Shown here piece after piece: positions 23,349 through 34,140 of a DNA stretch of 64,000 bases. The DNA comes from Gnetum montanum. Its lineage: Eukaryota; Streptophyta; Gnetopsida; Gnetales; Gnetaceae. Location: positions 1,480-65,479 of the forward strand of contig MNCI01006534.1 of NCBI GenBank assembly GCA_015680685.1, in the 5' to 3' direction. The number at the start of each line of letters is the position of its first letter. Position 1 is the stretch's first letter. Below the pieces are notes generated by a model, which saw only the letters and a list, made by a program, of their open reading frames with translations, was not told the origin of the DNA and did no database searches. The position numbers were made by a program, and so were the translations under genes.

Positions 23349-25987
23349 CTCATTCCCAGCGATTTGTAAATATATCAGAGGACTCCCAAGATCAGAGAAT
23401 TTCCTAAGAAGATGGACAACCTTAATCTAATCATTAATGGCATGTGTCAACATGATCGTGTGCGTTGAATGTGGCCTTTGGTTTAAAGGGAGTTCCGAAG
23501 TTTTGTATGATGGTAAGGCCTTTAAAGAGTTAGCTGCTTATGACTGCAAGGACTTGGTTGGACTGTTGGTCCTAAAGAAAGGTCTCTTCTTTGTGCGATT
23601 ATCTGAACCAATAATAGGGTGAGGATTAACAACCCTTGTAGTGTTACGTTACTATGGCTAGGCAAGGAGCTCACCTTGCATGGTTGGAGCAAGTGGTAAT
23701 GGAGTTAAGGATGGAAGAGATGTAGCTGGATGAGAAGGATAGTATGTTTGTGGAACATCACCCCTAGGAGAAGGAGTTCTATAACACTTATGGGTTTGGT
23801 AGTGAGGTTGGGAAGCAACATGACTAACAGAGTCACGTGGAGAGATTGCATGCTGCACGTAGTATCCATACGGGTCAGGTTGACGATAAGGGTACTGTTG
23901 ATGTGGTGGTGGCATTCCCCATTATTGTGGGTGCTGCCACTATTGATACTACTTATTTGGTTGTGGTGGAGTTCCACTTGGATAATACATCAAGGGTTGG
24001 TGGAACTGCCTTGGGTTACCTTGGGGATAAGGTAACCTTCGGGGTGGTTGCCTTCTGTTTAATTGTGAGTTGAGTGCATACACCCCAGACTCCTACAGAT
24101 GTGAGATTACAAGGCAACATCTCTTAGGATGGTCATACTGGCATATCTCACATCCACCATCATTTTCTGTATCCAAATCCACAACCTCTTCGATGATGGC
24201 AACTTTGCCCTTACCTTTGTCACGTGCATATTCAGCTTCTCTCTTTTTTCTCCTTTCTCTATCACTACCTTCCTTTCTAGACTCCTCTACTATTTTGAGA
24301 ACTGTTTGAAATCTATTATCTAGGGAGCCCCACATTTGGTCCACCTTTGCCGATACTTTCGATGCAAGTTTTTGAATGGGCAAGGTTTTCCTATTCACCA
24401 TCTCTTCAAGTGGTGACTCTTCTTCATCCTCACAAAATCTAACTCCCTTCTTTTAGAGGGAAGGATCTCTGTTATATTCTTCCACACTCTGTCTTTTCCT
24501 TAACTCACCTTCCTCTTTAGCAACTTGCTCCAACAATCTTTGTACTTGATGGACCCTAAGCTCATATAGCCTTCTTTGGGCATAAGTCCCAAGGGTTCTT
24601 CATGTTTTGTGCCTAAGCCCATCTACGAGATGGCGTAATTTTTCCCTTTGCAAGTAACCATGGCCTAGGCAATGATGTAATAGTGCATAATATTGGCCCA
24701 TGGCACCATCCAAGGGTTCATCTCCTCCTTGTTTCCATCCTTGAATTTGTTTTCGTAGGTTGAACACTCAAGAGTACGTTTGATACTTATCGTTGAACAT
24801 TTCTAACATGGTACTCCATCGGCGAATGGATTCTGGTTCTAAGTATTGGTACCAGCTTTCTACTTCCTTGATCAGTGTCTGTGGAAACAACTTGAGTTTT
24901 GCCACTCGTTTTCTATGTTTTGCAAGGCACATGCATCGTGAAATGCTTGCAAATGATTTTGAGGATCAGCATTGTATCCCCCTTCAAATCGTGGGATATT
25001 GTTCATGTCCAATCTTTTGATCCTATTATCTTTTTGGTGCCTTGTTGGGATTCTAATAGCCTCAGTTATATCTAGCATACTTCGGGTAGCGAGTAGGCTT
25101 TCATTGTGATCGTACTGTCTATGGCGTCTATGATGCCTATGTTGTTCCCTACTCTCCCTCCTCTCATGATGAGTTTCTCTAGAATGCCCTTGTCCCCTTT
25201 CTCGGCTGCTTTGTCTATGATTCCCAATTCGCTTACAATTATCCTCAAGGTCTTTTTCCTTGTGGCTACATCCAAATCTTGAAGGAGAGCGTGAAGGAGA
25301 TGATGAAGGTGAAGAAGAAGGAGGACCGTAACCATGATGGTGCTTGCTTCCTTCTCTTCAGTAGTCATGGCCTTGATCGTAGTTACAATCAAAATGTCCA
25401 TCTTTGTTATGTGTTCGTGTTCCTTTTTCAGACCCTTTGTGTCTGTCAATACCAGAATCCAGGTTATGGATAGTTGAGTGAAGATTTTGATACACAACCC
25501 CTTGACCAAAGTCAATGGGAGGAACATCATTGTGTGGGAGATCTCCTGAGGCAGGTTCACCACCCTTATTTACACTTATGACATGCGGGACATTCTAAGA
25601 CTACTTCCCCTTCATGGATTCATGATGTCTCTCTTATTGTAGATCCCTTTGACATTGTGCCTCCATGGGTCGATACTCTCTCAAGTCATGATCATGCACA
25701 ACGTACTCTACCTGTAAGTGCTGCATACCAATTCGTGTGAAAACATGAAGGAGCATACCTAGGACTGAGCGATTGGGAGGTAACACTATGTTACCTTCTA
25801 AATCACGCCAATGCAATTGTTCATCCTAGTGGAGGATAAAGGTAAAGTTTGGTATATACTCATCGGGATGAATGTATACCACGTGAAACTATTGAGGGAC
25901 TAGTAGATTATCATGTGTACTACGCCTTCGATTATTCCCTGTATCGAACCTAGGCAGTGAAACACTCTCATAAGAAGAAGAAGACAT
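23349..25987 (-). pseudogene. Element B gag, decayed
   Basis: The likely start is the ATG at 25985-25987, about 120 bp after the primer site. The first part is rich in Ser, Arg and His (about 25580-25120). The capsid-like core lies at about 25080-24600, with an RLDMNNIP-F-GG block and an ENEWQ segment. A coiled, Lys/Glu-rich segment follows at about 24400-24200, then a zinc-knuckle-like CEICQYDHPKRCC near 24115-24155 and a Pro/Gln/Tyr-rich tail to about 23658. Several stops are present. The same layout, including the odd knuckle, is found in element A. Confidence 0.8.
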
Positions 25988-26105
25988 AATTGTCTATTCA
26001 GTGTGCAATACTTTTCATTTCACTAATTGTAAGATAACCAACCTTAACGATTCGTTCCAACAATGTGAAGATTTCCTAAGTTCTAGCTAGTGCACAACCA
26101 ACAAA

Positions 26106-26124
26106 GTCCCTAGCAACAGTGCCA
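26106..26124 (-). other. Element B primer binding site, tRNA-Asp type
   Basis: The - strand reads TGGCACTGTTGCTAGGGAC directly after the 5' LTR. It differs from the common plant tRNA-Asp primer site (TGGCGCCGTTGCCGGGGA) by a few transitions, as expected for a decayed methylated copy. Confidence 0.8.
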
Positions 26125-26125
26125 A

Positions 26126-26972
26126 TGATGAGCAGTGAAGTATCCCTATGCTCAACCATACAAATACGAGTGTGCATGCACGATCCAATTGAATTCCAAG
26201 GACTAAGTGCTTATGCACCTTTACAAAACCCAAACAGGTTAGTCAATTGTTGTCTTCCCAAGCTTACTTGTATAGCACGATTGTATGGTTAAGTAAACTT
26301 GAGGTATATGATTTTTATATATTTTTATGTTTTATGTTCTGGTGCTACAAAAGGATAAGTGAACTAATTAAGTAACCAATTTAATTTAACTAATTGACTA
26401 TGCTCTAGCTAGTCCTAACACCAGCATCTGTTCCTACTTGCCATACACATCCTGAACCAGTGCTACACTACTGGGATTACCAAATGCTAATCGTTGCTAG
26501 GTTACCAAGTGTTCCACACATGCTCGAAGTGGTTGTACTAAGTGTGCTTACTTGGGGGAGTTAACAAGGGGAGAGAGAGAACATTAATTAACTAAGGAAA
26601 GAATTAAATAATTGTAAATAACCTTAAATAATCAATTCTAAATACTACAAGATTTATCACAAAGTTCATTTTTATTTTCGGCCACAAGGTGTGCTCAGGT
26701 ACACAATGCTCAAATAAAGATCTGTTCGCTTTATGACTCCTATTGCTGGCACTCAAAAATAATTCTAACTCTAAGAAGGAAAAAAGGCAAGAGTTTGGGT
26801 AAGGGACTAAGACTAATTAACCAGCTATTGCTAAACCAAGTGCGCCTGCCTCTTATTTATAGGCGACAAGATAGGCCTCGATATCGAATGTCCAATATCG
26901 CTTGGAAGGCTCCAATATCACATACCCGATATCGCGGATGCGATATTGTGGCCTCAATATCGTGGCTCATCA
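26126..26972 (-). repeat. Element B 5' LTR
   Basis: An 847-bp segment bounded on the + strand by TGATGAGC at the left and GCTCATCA at the right, which are perfect inverted ends. Its interior shares words such as CACTACTGGGATTACCAA (reverse complement) with the LTRs at 33110 and 57735, so all three belong to one family. The TATA box lies at 26853-26861 on the - strand. Confidence 0.85.
26853..26861 (-). promoter_or_regulatory. TATA box of element B LTR
   Basis: The - strand reads CTATAAATAAGAGG. Corresponding TATAAATA words occur in the same part of the related LTRs (near 33262 and 57955). Confidence 0.55.
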
Positions 26973-29640
26973 GAAGTGATAATGCATCGTATGAAGAGAA
27001 CATTCATTGGAGAACCAATGAGATATATACTGAAGAAAATTAGAGGGACCAACCTCATGTAGGGGTTTCATATGTTCATGACCACCCTAACTATGCTCAA
27101 GGATTACATTCACCTAAGGCAGACAACCCTAGAAGAGATAAAGTAAGTCCTAGACTAGGGGAGGCCTCAAGGCCTAAGACCTCCTCAAAACCTGGAAAAG
27201 ATAAATCAAGGGACCATGGGGAATACTATAGAAGCCATGGCAACTCTCCCAATTCCTCATCTTCCTCTTCCTCTTCAACGTCTAGTTCTGACGAAGATGA
27301 ACGTAGCTATAGAGACAAAGCTTCATTATGGGGTCAAAATAAGAATAGAAATTGAACCCAAGGATAAAATCAAAGACATCAAAATGAACATACACAAAAT
27401 CATCATAATTAGAAAAATAGAAATACAAATTTTCACCATGACATGTTTGATAATAGTGAACCCTTGTTGGCCACTAAGAGCCTGATGCAAATCATAGAGG
27501 TAGTTAAGATACCCCACAAGCATTGCAGAGAAAGGCGCATAAAAAGGCTTGATATGAATAACATTTCTAAATTTGTGGGAGGCTATGATTCTAATCCAAA
27601 ACATCACTTATAAGCCTTCTATGATGCCTATGCCTTGAAAAATATTGAAAATAAGTGGCAAAAGCTTAAGCTCTTTCCTAGGACACTAATAACCAAAGTT
27701 GAAAGTTGGTATAGATCATTGGAACCAAGTTCAATGGTCCATAATGCTAGAACTTTTCAATGAAAAATACCAAACCTACACAAGAGTGTCTAACCTAAGA
27801 AAACAATCCAAGGGTGGAAGTAAGAAAATCATGAACCCTTGGATGTGGTCTTGGATGGATACTATTCGCTACTACATAGATGTCCCAACCATGATTTCTC
27901 TCAAAAAGAACAACTTTTCCACATCATAGATGGGCCTCATAATGAAATAAAGAAGACCCTTAGGATGTATGCTTAAGGTTAATTATATGAACTAAAAGCC
28001 CATCAGATATAAAGGTTAATTGAGCAAGTGGCAAAAGAAGAAGAAGAGCTATGTAAACGAGAGAATGTTGAGAAATATCACTGGGATCCAACTCTTCAAA
28101 AGAAGAGGGTCCATATCTATGATGAAAAAAAAGAGGTAGCTCTCGATGAGGTGATTTCACAACAAACCTTGCCACTGCAACAATCTCTTGATGAACTCCA
28201 GCAAATGCTAGATAGGATGTTAGAGTAGATAAATGAAAAAGCTACAACTTTGTTAGAAACTATAGAGAATAAGGTAACACAAAATGAATTAGGTATTCAC
28301 AATAAATGGAGGAAGAAGAGCCAAGAAATAGCTAAAAACTCTTATCAACAAATAGGGAAAATGATTGTAGAAGGAGAGGCTATAGACTCAACCACAAAAG
28401 AAGATGATGGATGTGACATCTGCCTATATGATCATCCAAAGGGCTATTGCCCAATCATGTTACATCTACATGAGTATTGAGCTTTTGCATTGAATCCCAA
28501 GTTTGTACAAAAGCAAATGCCTAGAAAATTACCTTTCTCACAAGGTAATTATAAACAATCTTACAGCCAACCATACCATCCTAGTGGAACTTCTTACCAA
28601 CCTCAACACTATCATCCAATGTAGTGGAAAACCCCACGATTGTGGGGGATACCATCATCAAACTAGCACTACCCTTGCTGCCAGCCAAACCTACACAAAT
28701 ATTATGTCCAACACCCTATTTCTCCAACTAGTTCTACATCCTCTACTTCAAATCGCTACTACCACTCTCCCAAAATATCATCGACCCATGACATCTCTTG
28801 AAGGATCACCATCTCACACCTCTCATCCTTCATCATATCCTCAATATTCTTGTACTTTCCTTCACCATATGTCATCACCAACAACACAAGAAGGTTCGGC
28901 ACCATGAGATCAATGAGAGAATGCCACTTGTGCTACCAACATACACAGAAATGATAATGCTAGTAGATCTCCACCATAATCTTTGAAATGCCCTTCCTTT
29001 TGGACAATTTCCACACATAAGCACAACACTAGTGGACCTACTAACTCAACCAAACCAGCACAATGCCGATCAAGTGCAACATGCTTCCTTTCACAACCAA
29101 TGTCCTCTAATCCTATGCAAAGGCCAACATCCAATGTTGCTTCAACACCTAATAGAAATGATGAACCTATTACTATGGAGAGACAAAAGAATCTATGCAT
29201 TACCACTAATAGTAAAGGATGTAGTTGTGGGCCAAAAATTCAAAATATTAACACAGTCCACAACAAAGTTTAGGAGTAGGTATGTGAGCAAAAACCAATC
29301 TACATAGTGGCCACTAAACCAAAAGGCACCCAGTGGCTTGAAAATGAGAATATAAAGTTGTTTCAAAGATGCATGGAGATAATTGATCTACTTATTAGTT
29401 CTAGACTTAAGAAAATAGACCAAATAGAGGACTTAGACACATATATCTTACACTCTAATTATACACTAGAAAAAGATATTAAACATGGAGACATGGGGAC
29501 TAAAATAGAAAATCAAGAAGAAGAAGAAAATACAACTAGATCCCCCAAAACAAAAATACCTTCAAATCTAAATGAAGATACATCTCAAAATGATCCAAAT
29601 GAGACTATCACCAATGTTAGATGTGCTACGACATGATTAA
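26973..29640 (+). pseudogene. Element A gag, heavily decayed
   Basis: Several frames carry the same landmarks as element B gag, in the same order: an RLDMNNIS-FVGGYD block near 27550-27585, an ENKWQKLKLFPRTLI segment near 27648-27690, a long Glu/Lys helix near 28030-28230, and CDICLYDHPKGYC near 28411-28449. After this come frames at 28983-29273 and 29307-29636, the latter rich in Lys, Glu and Asn. Stops and frameshifts occur about every 100-200 bp. Confidence 0.75.
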
Positions 29641-30062
29641 TTAAATCAATAACAGTGATAGATAGAAAATCGATGGTGTATAACTAGGGAATTGTGTAGT
29701 CCATCTCCTGAATGTGCAGCCATAAGATTAGTCGTGGGGGAGATGCTCCATCCTAGTTCAAGAACTAATAAGTGTTTTTCACCTTTTTATTTTACAATTT
29801 TTTGTCATTTTCCTATTTTTTACAAAATTTTCTGATTCTTAATATGTTTTCTATTTCTTAATATTTTTCTTTTCTTTATGTTTTTCTCTTTTCTTGAGTC
29901 ATTTCCTTTAAGTTTTATGAATGTCTTTTATATTTTCATTAATAATATTGCCAAGTCATGATGTAGAAGTCAATGCTATACGTTGGGTTTTTGTTCTATG
30001 CTATCAAGATGACTAGGTAAGTAATTGTGTAAAGTAGTGAGACCACCTCATCCATTCCTCCA

Positions 30063-31245
30063 TGAAATACCACAAAATTGTGGGTCTCGGCATCTCAATT
30101 GCAAATTTGGCTAAGTGTCAAAATGGTTGCACTTTGCCCAAATTTTTCTAAGTGTTGAGTGTAGTTAGCTCCAACTACTAGTTTTGCAATTTTTTTTCTT
30201 ACTAAGTTACGCGTCTCGTGCATAACATGGGGTGAGCGTAGTAGCCAAAGTTAGAAATTTTCAAACTTTTCTTGTCACCTCTGGACTTAGAAATTTTTTT
30301 GAATTTTTCTTGTAGTCCCACCTATTGCACTACCACGCAGCAGTTGATCCACATTTTGGGTTAACCCTAGCCCTATAAATATCTTTGTGCCCTAATGTTT
30401 TAGGAGCAAGCTTCCATTTTTCACTAGTTGGCAGTTGGCACTTTCATTTGGCATTTGGCATTTTGGCATTTTGGCACTTAGCTCTGTGGGTGAACAAGAC
30501 CTAGAGCACACCACACCGGTAGAGAGGCATAGTTGCACTGCACAGTACACCATGGCCCTATGACATCTTTGCACAACATGATACACCATGGTCCTATTAC
30601 AGCCTTGCATTGCACAATACACCATAGCCCCATTGTAATAGCCCTGCAGAACACTACATAGTACATCGCGGTGGCCAACCCGGCAGGCACGATTCATCAC
30701 AATGAGCGCCAGACTTCATGGCCTGACATCACCGAGATTATAACTATCCTCCCACTGCACCTGTTGTACAATGTGTACCTTTTAAGATCCTTTTGGAGTT
30801 AACTACACTCCCATTTAAGGTAGTGTTCCATTTCTCTCTCCCGTTTCTAGCATTTTCTTGCATCTTTTCACACTTTTTCACACATTTTCATGTTGTATTA
30901 TGCTCAAGCAATAGTCTCCGTGGGCTAACACCCTTGTTTCATTCAAAACCCTTAGCTACACTTGCTCCCATTCCATGGCTATGCTCTACACTTAGCACCA
31001 TGAAGCACCGCGTTAACACTTAGTACCATTTCATGTCACTTATATTTGCATTTTGGCTAACCATGCCACCCCCTAGTTGCACCCACCACCTCGGTTACAA
31101 CCGAAAAAGCCCCTATTCAATCGATAAGACCATTTAGGATGCTCCACCTTTGTTTCCAACAAGGCCCTCACACGAAAGTGGGGTTAAGTTTGTGCGTCCA
31201 TTGACTCCTCGATGATTCTAGCCACTAACATTTTCGGTCATTACA
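30063..31245 (+). repeat. Solo LTR of a Tat-lineage relative of element C
   Basis: It begins TGAAATACCAC and ends CATTACA, matching the ends of the element C LTR (TGAAACACCAT; CACTACA). It carries the TATA region CTATAAATAT near 30372 and an end segment clearly related to 3400-3538. Flanking pentamers CTCCA (30058-30062) and CTCTA (31246-31250) form a target duplication with one change. No primer site or tract flanks it, so LTR-LTR recombination has removed the interior. Confidence 0.8.
30528..30675 (+). repeat. Tandem array of about 37-bp units within the solo LTR
   Basis: Three to four diverged units share TGCACAAxATxxTACACCATGG-like cores followed by CCCTAT or CCTATT. The array lies downstream of the LTR TATA box. 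Confidence 0.65.
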
Positions 31246-33100
31246 CTCTAGTTCTCTGAATAAAAGGTCTTTTTCATGGAAATAATTTGGTTCTTCTTTC
31301 ATGAAACTAAAATTAATCAATGATCATTTTACCTTGAAGAAAGAGGAAATGACCAAGTGGGAATGGTAAGGGTGTGACCTCAAGGGAACTTGTTGGGTTT
31401 TCTTCTTGTCTTCCTTCATGTGGTTTATGACTCCTCTTGGAATGTATCATCACTCCTCCATCAACCAATAAAAAGGAAGCTCTATCTTTGCATCATGTGA
31501 TTCTCATTTTTAAAAAAAGAAAAAAAAAAGAAAATAAGAAAAAAGAAAAAAAATACAATAATGATTCAAAGAACATCCCTTAGACACAATAATGGGCTAC
31601 AAGCACTAGTTATAGGGCTAGAAAGATATGTTACCCATGCTTGAAGGTGCCTCTTATTCTCTTTTCTTCTAAGGCCCTTCCTTCCTTATTCTCTTTTCTT
31701 CTTCTTTTTTTGGAGTGATGATTGTTCATTGAGGTGGTTGTGGACTCATGGTGGTAGGTAAGAGAAAACACATCAATGTGAGGTTTCTATTCATGGTATG
31801 GACTTGGTTTGAACTTGGACAGATAGGTACACTGATCATTTTAATCACATTTTTCACAAGAACCTATTGTGAACATGGTTGGGATACCTTACATCCCTAT
31901 CTCTGCAATCCCTTCTCATCCCATTATTCACCTCACTACTTCAGATGATTATGAACCTTTTGGTTTTGTATAGTATAGTACAACATCCCAACCATAGCAG
32001 TTGTGTGTTGTTTGGAACAAAGGCATGGTCTACATTTAACTTCTTAGATTCCTATGGACATCTATAGAAGTGGTTATGCAAGGGCATTATGGTAGGAGCC
32101 TACTTTGGGGAGGATATACTCGCATAACTTTTTTTGATCATGGCTTTAAACTAACCTTCACATCTTCTAGAACATCAATGAAAATTTCTCTAAATTTATG
32201 CATAATTTTGGGACTACTTCTCATCACTTTCAATTACTTTTTTACTTTTTCCTACTTTTTTGTTAAAATATCCTTCAAGTTTAATATTTCTTGGTCATCT
32301 TCTGAATTAGACCTTTGGTTTCAATTTTTCAAAAACTTGTGTGCTTTTGGAGTTATGCTTATTATTCATAGGGGCTAGGGATGTCCACTTTGAAATTTTG
32401 AAATTTTTCTAACATCCTATTTTTGAAATCATGGTAACTAATAGTAATTGATCAAAATAATGTGCATAGCTTGATGATTTAGTTACCTCGTAGCCTTGGG
32501 AATAGTATGCTATCATCACCTTATGCTTAAATGAAAACTAAGGAATCCGAAAAGGGTTAATTATTAAGTAAAATTTACCAAAACTAATGTTGATCCTTTG
32601 GTGACTATGGGTGATGCTAAAGAAATGCCTGAGGAAGAAGGTCTCTTTCCAGGCACAAAAATAAAGCTAAGAGGGGGACAACAAAGGATATGCCCATGAA
32701 CAAATCATAGCACATACAAGATAAATGCTCAAGCATCACAAGTTTGCTAGATCCATGGGACGATGAGAAGAAATTTCAGTCCATCCTTCAAGAATGTTCC
32801 AGATAACCAAAGAGGCATCGACATAACAATCTAGGTTGGAAGTTTGCCACCACTAGTAGCAACAAGAAGAATCATCTTCAGCAGATTCTTAAAGACCTCT
32901 ACAAATTTTGTAATCTTCAAAGCCTGTCCAATCTTTTTTTCACTCTATCATTTTGTATGCATCCAGTTGAATAAAATTTTGTAATGTGGCACTTAGAGCG
33001 AGTCAGTAGTTAGTGTCAATAAATAATTTCATACCTTCCCAATTTTGTAAATAAGTCTTGGTCCTATCCTGTTAACTCGAGGATGAGTTTTTATTTAGTC
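31246..33100 (+). other. Element A 3' interior, no genes seen
   Basis: This AT-rich stretch has an A/G low-complexity run at 31511-31556 and no recognisable domain. It probably belongs to element A between gag and the polypurine tract. Confidence 0.45.
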
Positions 33101-33108
33101 GTGGGGGT
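33101..33108 (+). other. Polypurine tract of element A
   Basis: GTGGGGGT, preceded by a GGATGAGTTTTTATTTAGTC context typical of plant Gypsy elements, lies just before the TGATGAG that opens the LTR. Confidence 0.65.
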
Positions 33109-33109
33109 A

Positions 33110-33990
33110 TGATGAGTTATCAATTAGTTGGTTTATTTGATAAAAATTCAACTTTTTGGTTGGCTCCAATATCTTAGCTCTAATGTTTTATCCCTGATAT
33201 CAAGGATTTGACAACAAGGCTTCGATAACGAGGCCCCATTGACGCAGCTCAACAATAAAATCTATAAATAAGCACTCACAGCTATGTTTATGCAATTCTT
33301 TTGTCAATAGAGTAGCCAAACTCTTGTAGTTTTATTCCATAATCTTACATAACAGTCAGTGAGTGCCCGCAGTGTGGATTTGAGTTAGTTGTATGGTGTC
33401 TTATTTAGGTGGCAATGTACTTGGACACATTCTATGAACAACAATAAGATTGAGATTGATTATTATTCATTGTAGCACTTTGACTTAGATTAAATTTACT
33501 TTTAATGCAATTTATATTCCATATACTTAGTTAATATTTATGTTTCCATGCATGTTAACGAATTGGCAGAATGAGTGTGACTAGTTTTGAGCATAAACAC
33601 ATATTCACTTGGTAATCCCAGTAGCGTTATTGCTTGGTTTTCCCAGTAGTGTAGTGCTTGGTAATCCCAGTAGTGGATACGTGGGTTATGGGCGTGTACA
33701 ACAAGCTAGGAACAAACACTTATCTTTCATAGGCTAGTTTAGACTTTACTTTCCATTGTTAATTAATTTAAACAAATGATTTCTTTATTATCATTAGGAG
33801 TAGCATAAGGCTGAAACAAAATCAAAAATCATATGCCTCACTCTAGACTAAACCATACATGACAAAGCTACCACTAGTCCAAGTGGGAAGATAGCGAACT
33901 GCAATCAAGGCATAACGATCTAGATGCCACAACTAATCTCATCCATGAAATTCAATTGGATCATGTGTGAACGCTTGTGATTCAAATGGT
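33110..33990 (+). repeat. Element A 3' LTR, truncated at its right end
   Basis: It starts TGATGAG and aligns along its length with the solo LTR at 57735-58701, including TTTGAGCATAAACAC and CATATGCCTCACT blocks. The last 35 or so bases found in the solo copy are replaced by LINE-like sequence. Confidence 0.8.
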
Positions 33991-34140
33991 TTTGTTGTCT
34001 TATTTTATCAAGGTCTTGATATTAATACTCATCTTCAACATATGGGAATTGTTTCTCCTCAATGTCCTCTTTGTGGAAGTGAAAACTTATTTTCTCATTT
34101 TTTTAGTGCCTGGCTACATAGCATGCTTGGAAATGGACAA
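33991..34140 (+). pseudogene. LINE 3' remnant, zinc-binding RT tail
   Basis: The frame shows an LQHMGI segment, then CPLCGSENLFSHFF, which fits the zf-RVT zinc segment (C-x-x-C...H) found at the end of plant L1-type ORF2. Only this scrap is present, directly joined to the truncated LTR of element A. Confidence 0.6.

Larger units (their letters stand above)
619..26972 (-). mobile_element. Element B: Athila-like Gypsy LTR retrotransposon, split by element C
   Basis: Read on the - strand from 26972 downward, the order is 5' LTR, tRNA-Asp-like primer site, gag, protease, RT, RNase H and integrase, which is the order of Gypsy/Metaviridae. Integrase is cut at 20723 and resumes at 1583, because element C (1584-20722) is inserted there. 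Without C, the part of B in view is about 7 kb. Its 3' LTR is outside the window. Many stop codons and frameshifts make it a dead copy. The 5' LTR directly abuts gag sequence of element A on the + strand, so B itself landed in A. The Athila-like assignment rests on the RT/RNase H/integrase similarity and the primer site. Confidence 0.85.
26973..33990 (+). mobile_element. Element A: older Athila-family element, gag only, 3' part
   Basis: A + strand gag starts abruptly at the edge of element B and ends near 29640. A solo LTR (30063-31245) interrupts the stretch that follows. A polypurine tract and a family LTR close the element at 33101-33990. No protease, RT or integrase is seen between gag and the 3' LTR, so this may have been a non-autonomous gag-only element, or its pol was deleted. 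The 5' part lies to the left of element B, outside the window. Confidence 0.7.

Noticed and set aside
23437-24309. Several + strand frames of 60-101 residues
   Set aside because: They are complements of element B gag and have no features of their own.
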